A stretch of DNA of 33,553 bases, from the NCBI GenBank assembly GCA_036496425.1, contig DASXLG010000379.1, forward strand, positions 1 through 33,553, given 5' to 3'. The position numbers were made by a program, and so were the translations under genes. Positions 33,537 through 33,553 of this stretch are shown here, piece by piece. The stretch comes from Terriglobia bacterium (lineage in GTDB: Bacteria; Acidobacteriota; Terriglobia; 20CM-2-55-15). Numbering within the stretch: position 1 is the first letter of the stretch; each line of letters begins with the position of its first letter. The notes below the pieces were generated by a model. It ran no database searches. It saw nothing but the letters and a program-made list of their open reading frames with translations, and had not been told where the DNA came from.

Positions 33537-33553
33537 CGGACTCGCAGGCGCGG

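Overview
The window looks like chromosomal DNA of an acidobacterium of the Solibacter/Bryobacter type, probably from soil. It is GC-rich. It carries several families first recognised as expansions in that lineage: a PadR regulator paired with a duplicated orphan permease (ADOP), three tandem genes of the Soli_TIGR03435 family, and secreted proteins with fibronectin-like repeats. This assignment is inferred from gene content, not from a marker gene.

Layout. 1-3165 (minus): circularly permuted ATP-grasp, alpha-E protein and Anbu proteasome-like peptidase, translationally coupled, with the last gene cut by the window edge. 3520-6617 (minus): padR and ADOP. 6829-7466 (minus): a VapBC-type toxin-antitoxin pair. 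7819-9647 (minus): a small fibronectin-like protein and a secreted polysaccharide deacetylase. 9869-12406 (plus): three TIGR03435 genes, the first frameshifted. 12707-13780: a ChaN-like protein fused to a PDZ domain. 13904-16867: a decayed island with two small conserved genes (the first carrying an in-frame stop), four ~40-bp tandem repeats, and a broken T7-type single-subunit RNA polymerase gene. 16958-20377: a 51-residue membrane protein, an AI-2E-type transporter, and an operon of ubiX plus an ABC exporter. 20524-25518: a cyclic-nucleotide-binding domain protein, pabB, a large five-repeat surface protein and a pabC-like lyase. 25508-27971 (minus): an operon of a SAM methyltransferase, a core MetE-like methionine synthase and the pabC-like gene. 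28143-33536: a GAF/sigma-54 activator, a TPR protein, a small XRE protein, P-II and an ammonium transporter.

How the genes work together. The nitrogen block holds an enhancer-binding regulator, a P-II sensor and AmtB. The amtB leader has a sigma-70-like promoter followed by two successive intrinsic terminators, which suggests attenuation. The one-carbon block combines p-aminobenzoate synthesis (split pabB and pabC) with methionine formation.

Dispersed repeats link distant parts of the window. A 90-bp terminator-bearing module occurs twice, 94% identical (3331-3420 and 7733-7822). A 79-bp fold-back element occurs twice in opposite orientation (18172-18250 and 30963-31041). A 50-bp piece of the RNA polymerase 5' region recurs at 7661-7710. 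The most unusual object is the T7-type RNA polymerase remnant: its catalytic residues are conserved, about 115 residues are missing, and no phage structural genes are visible nearby.
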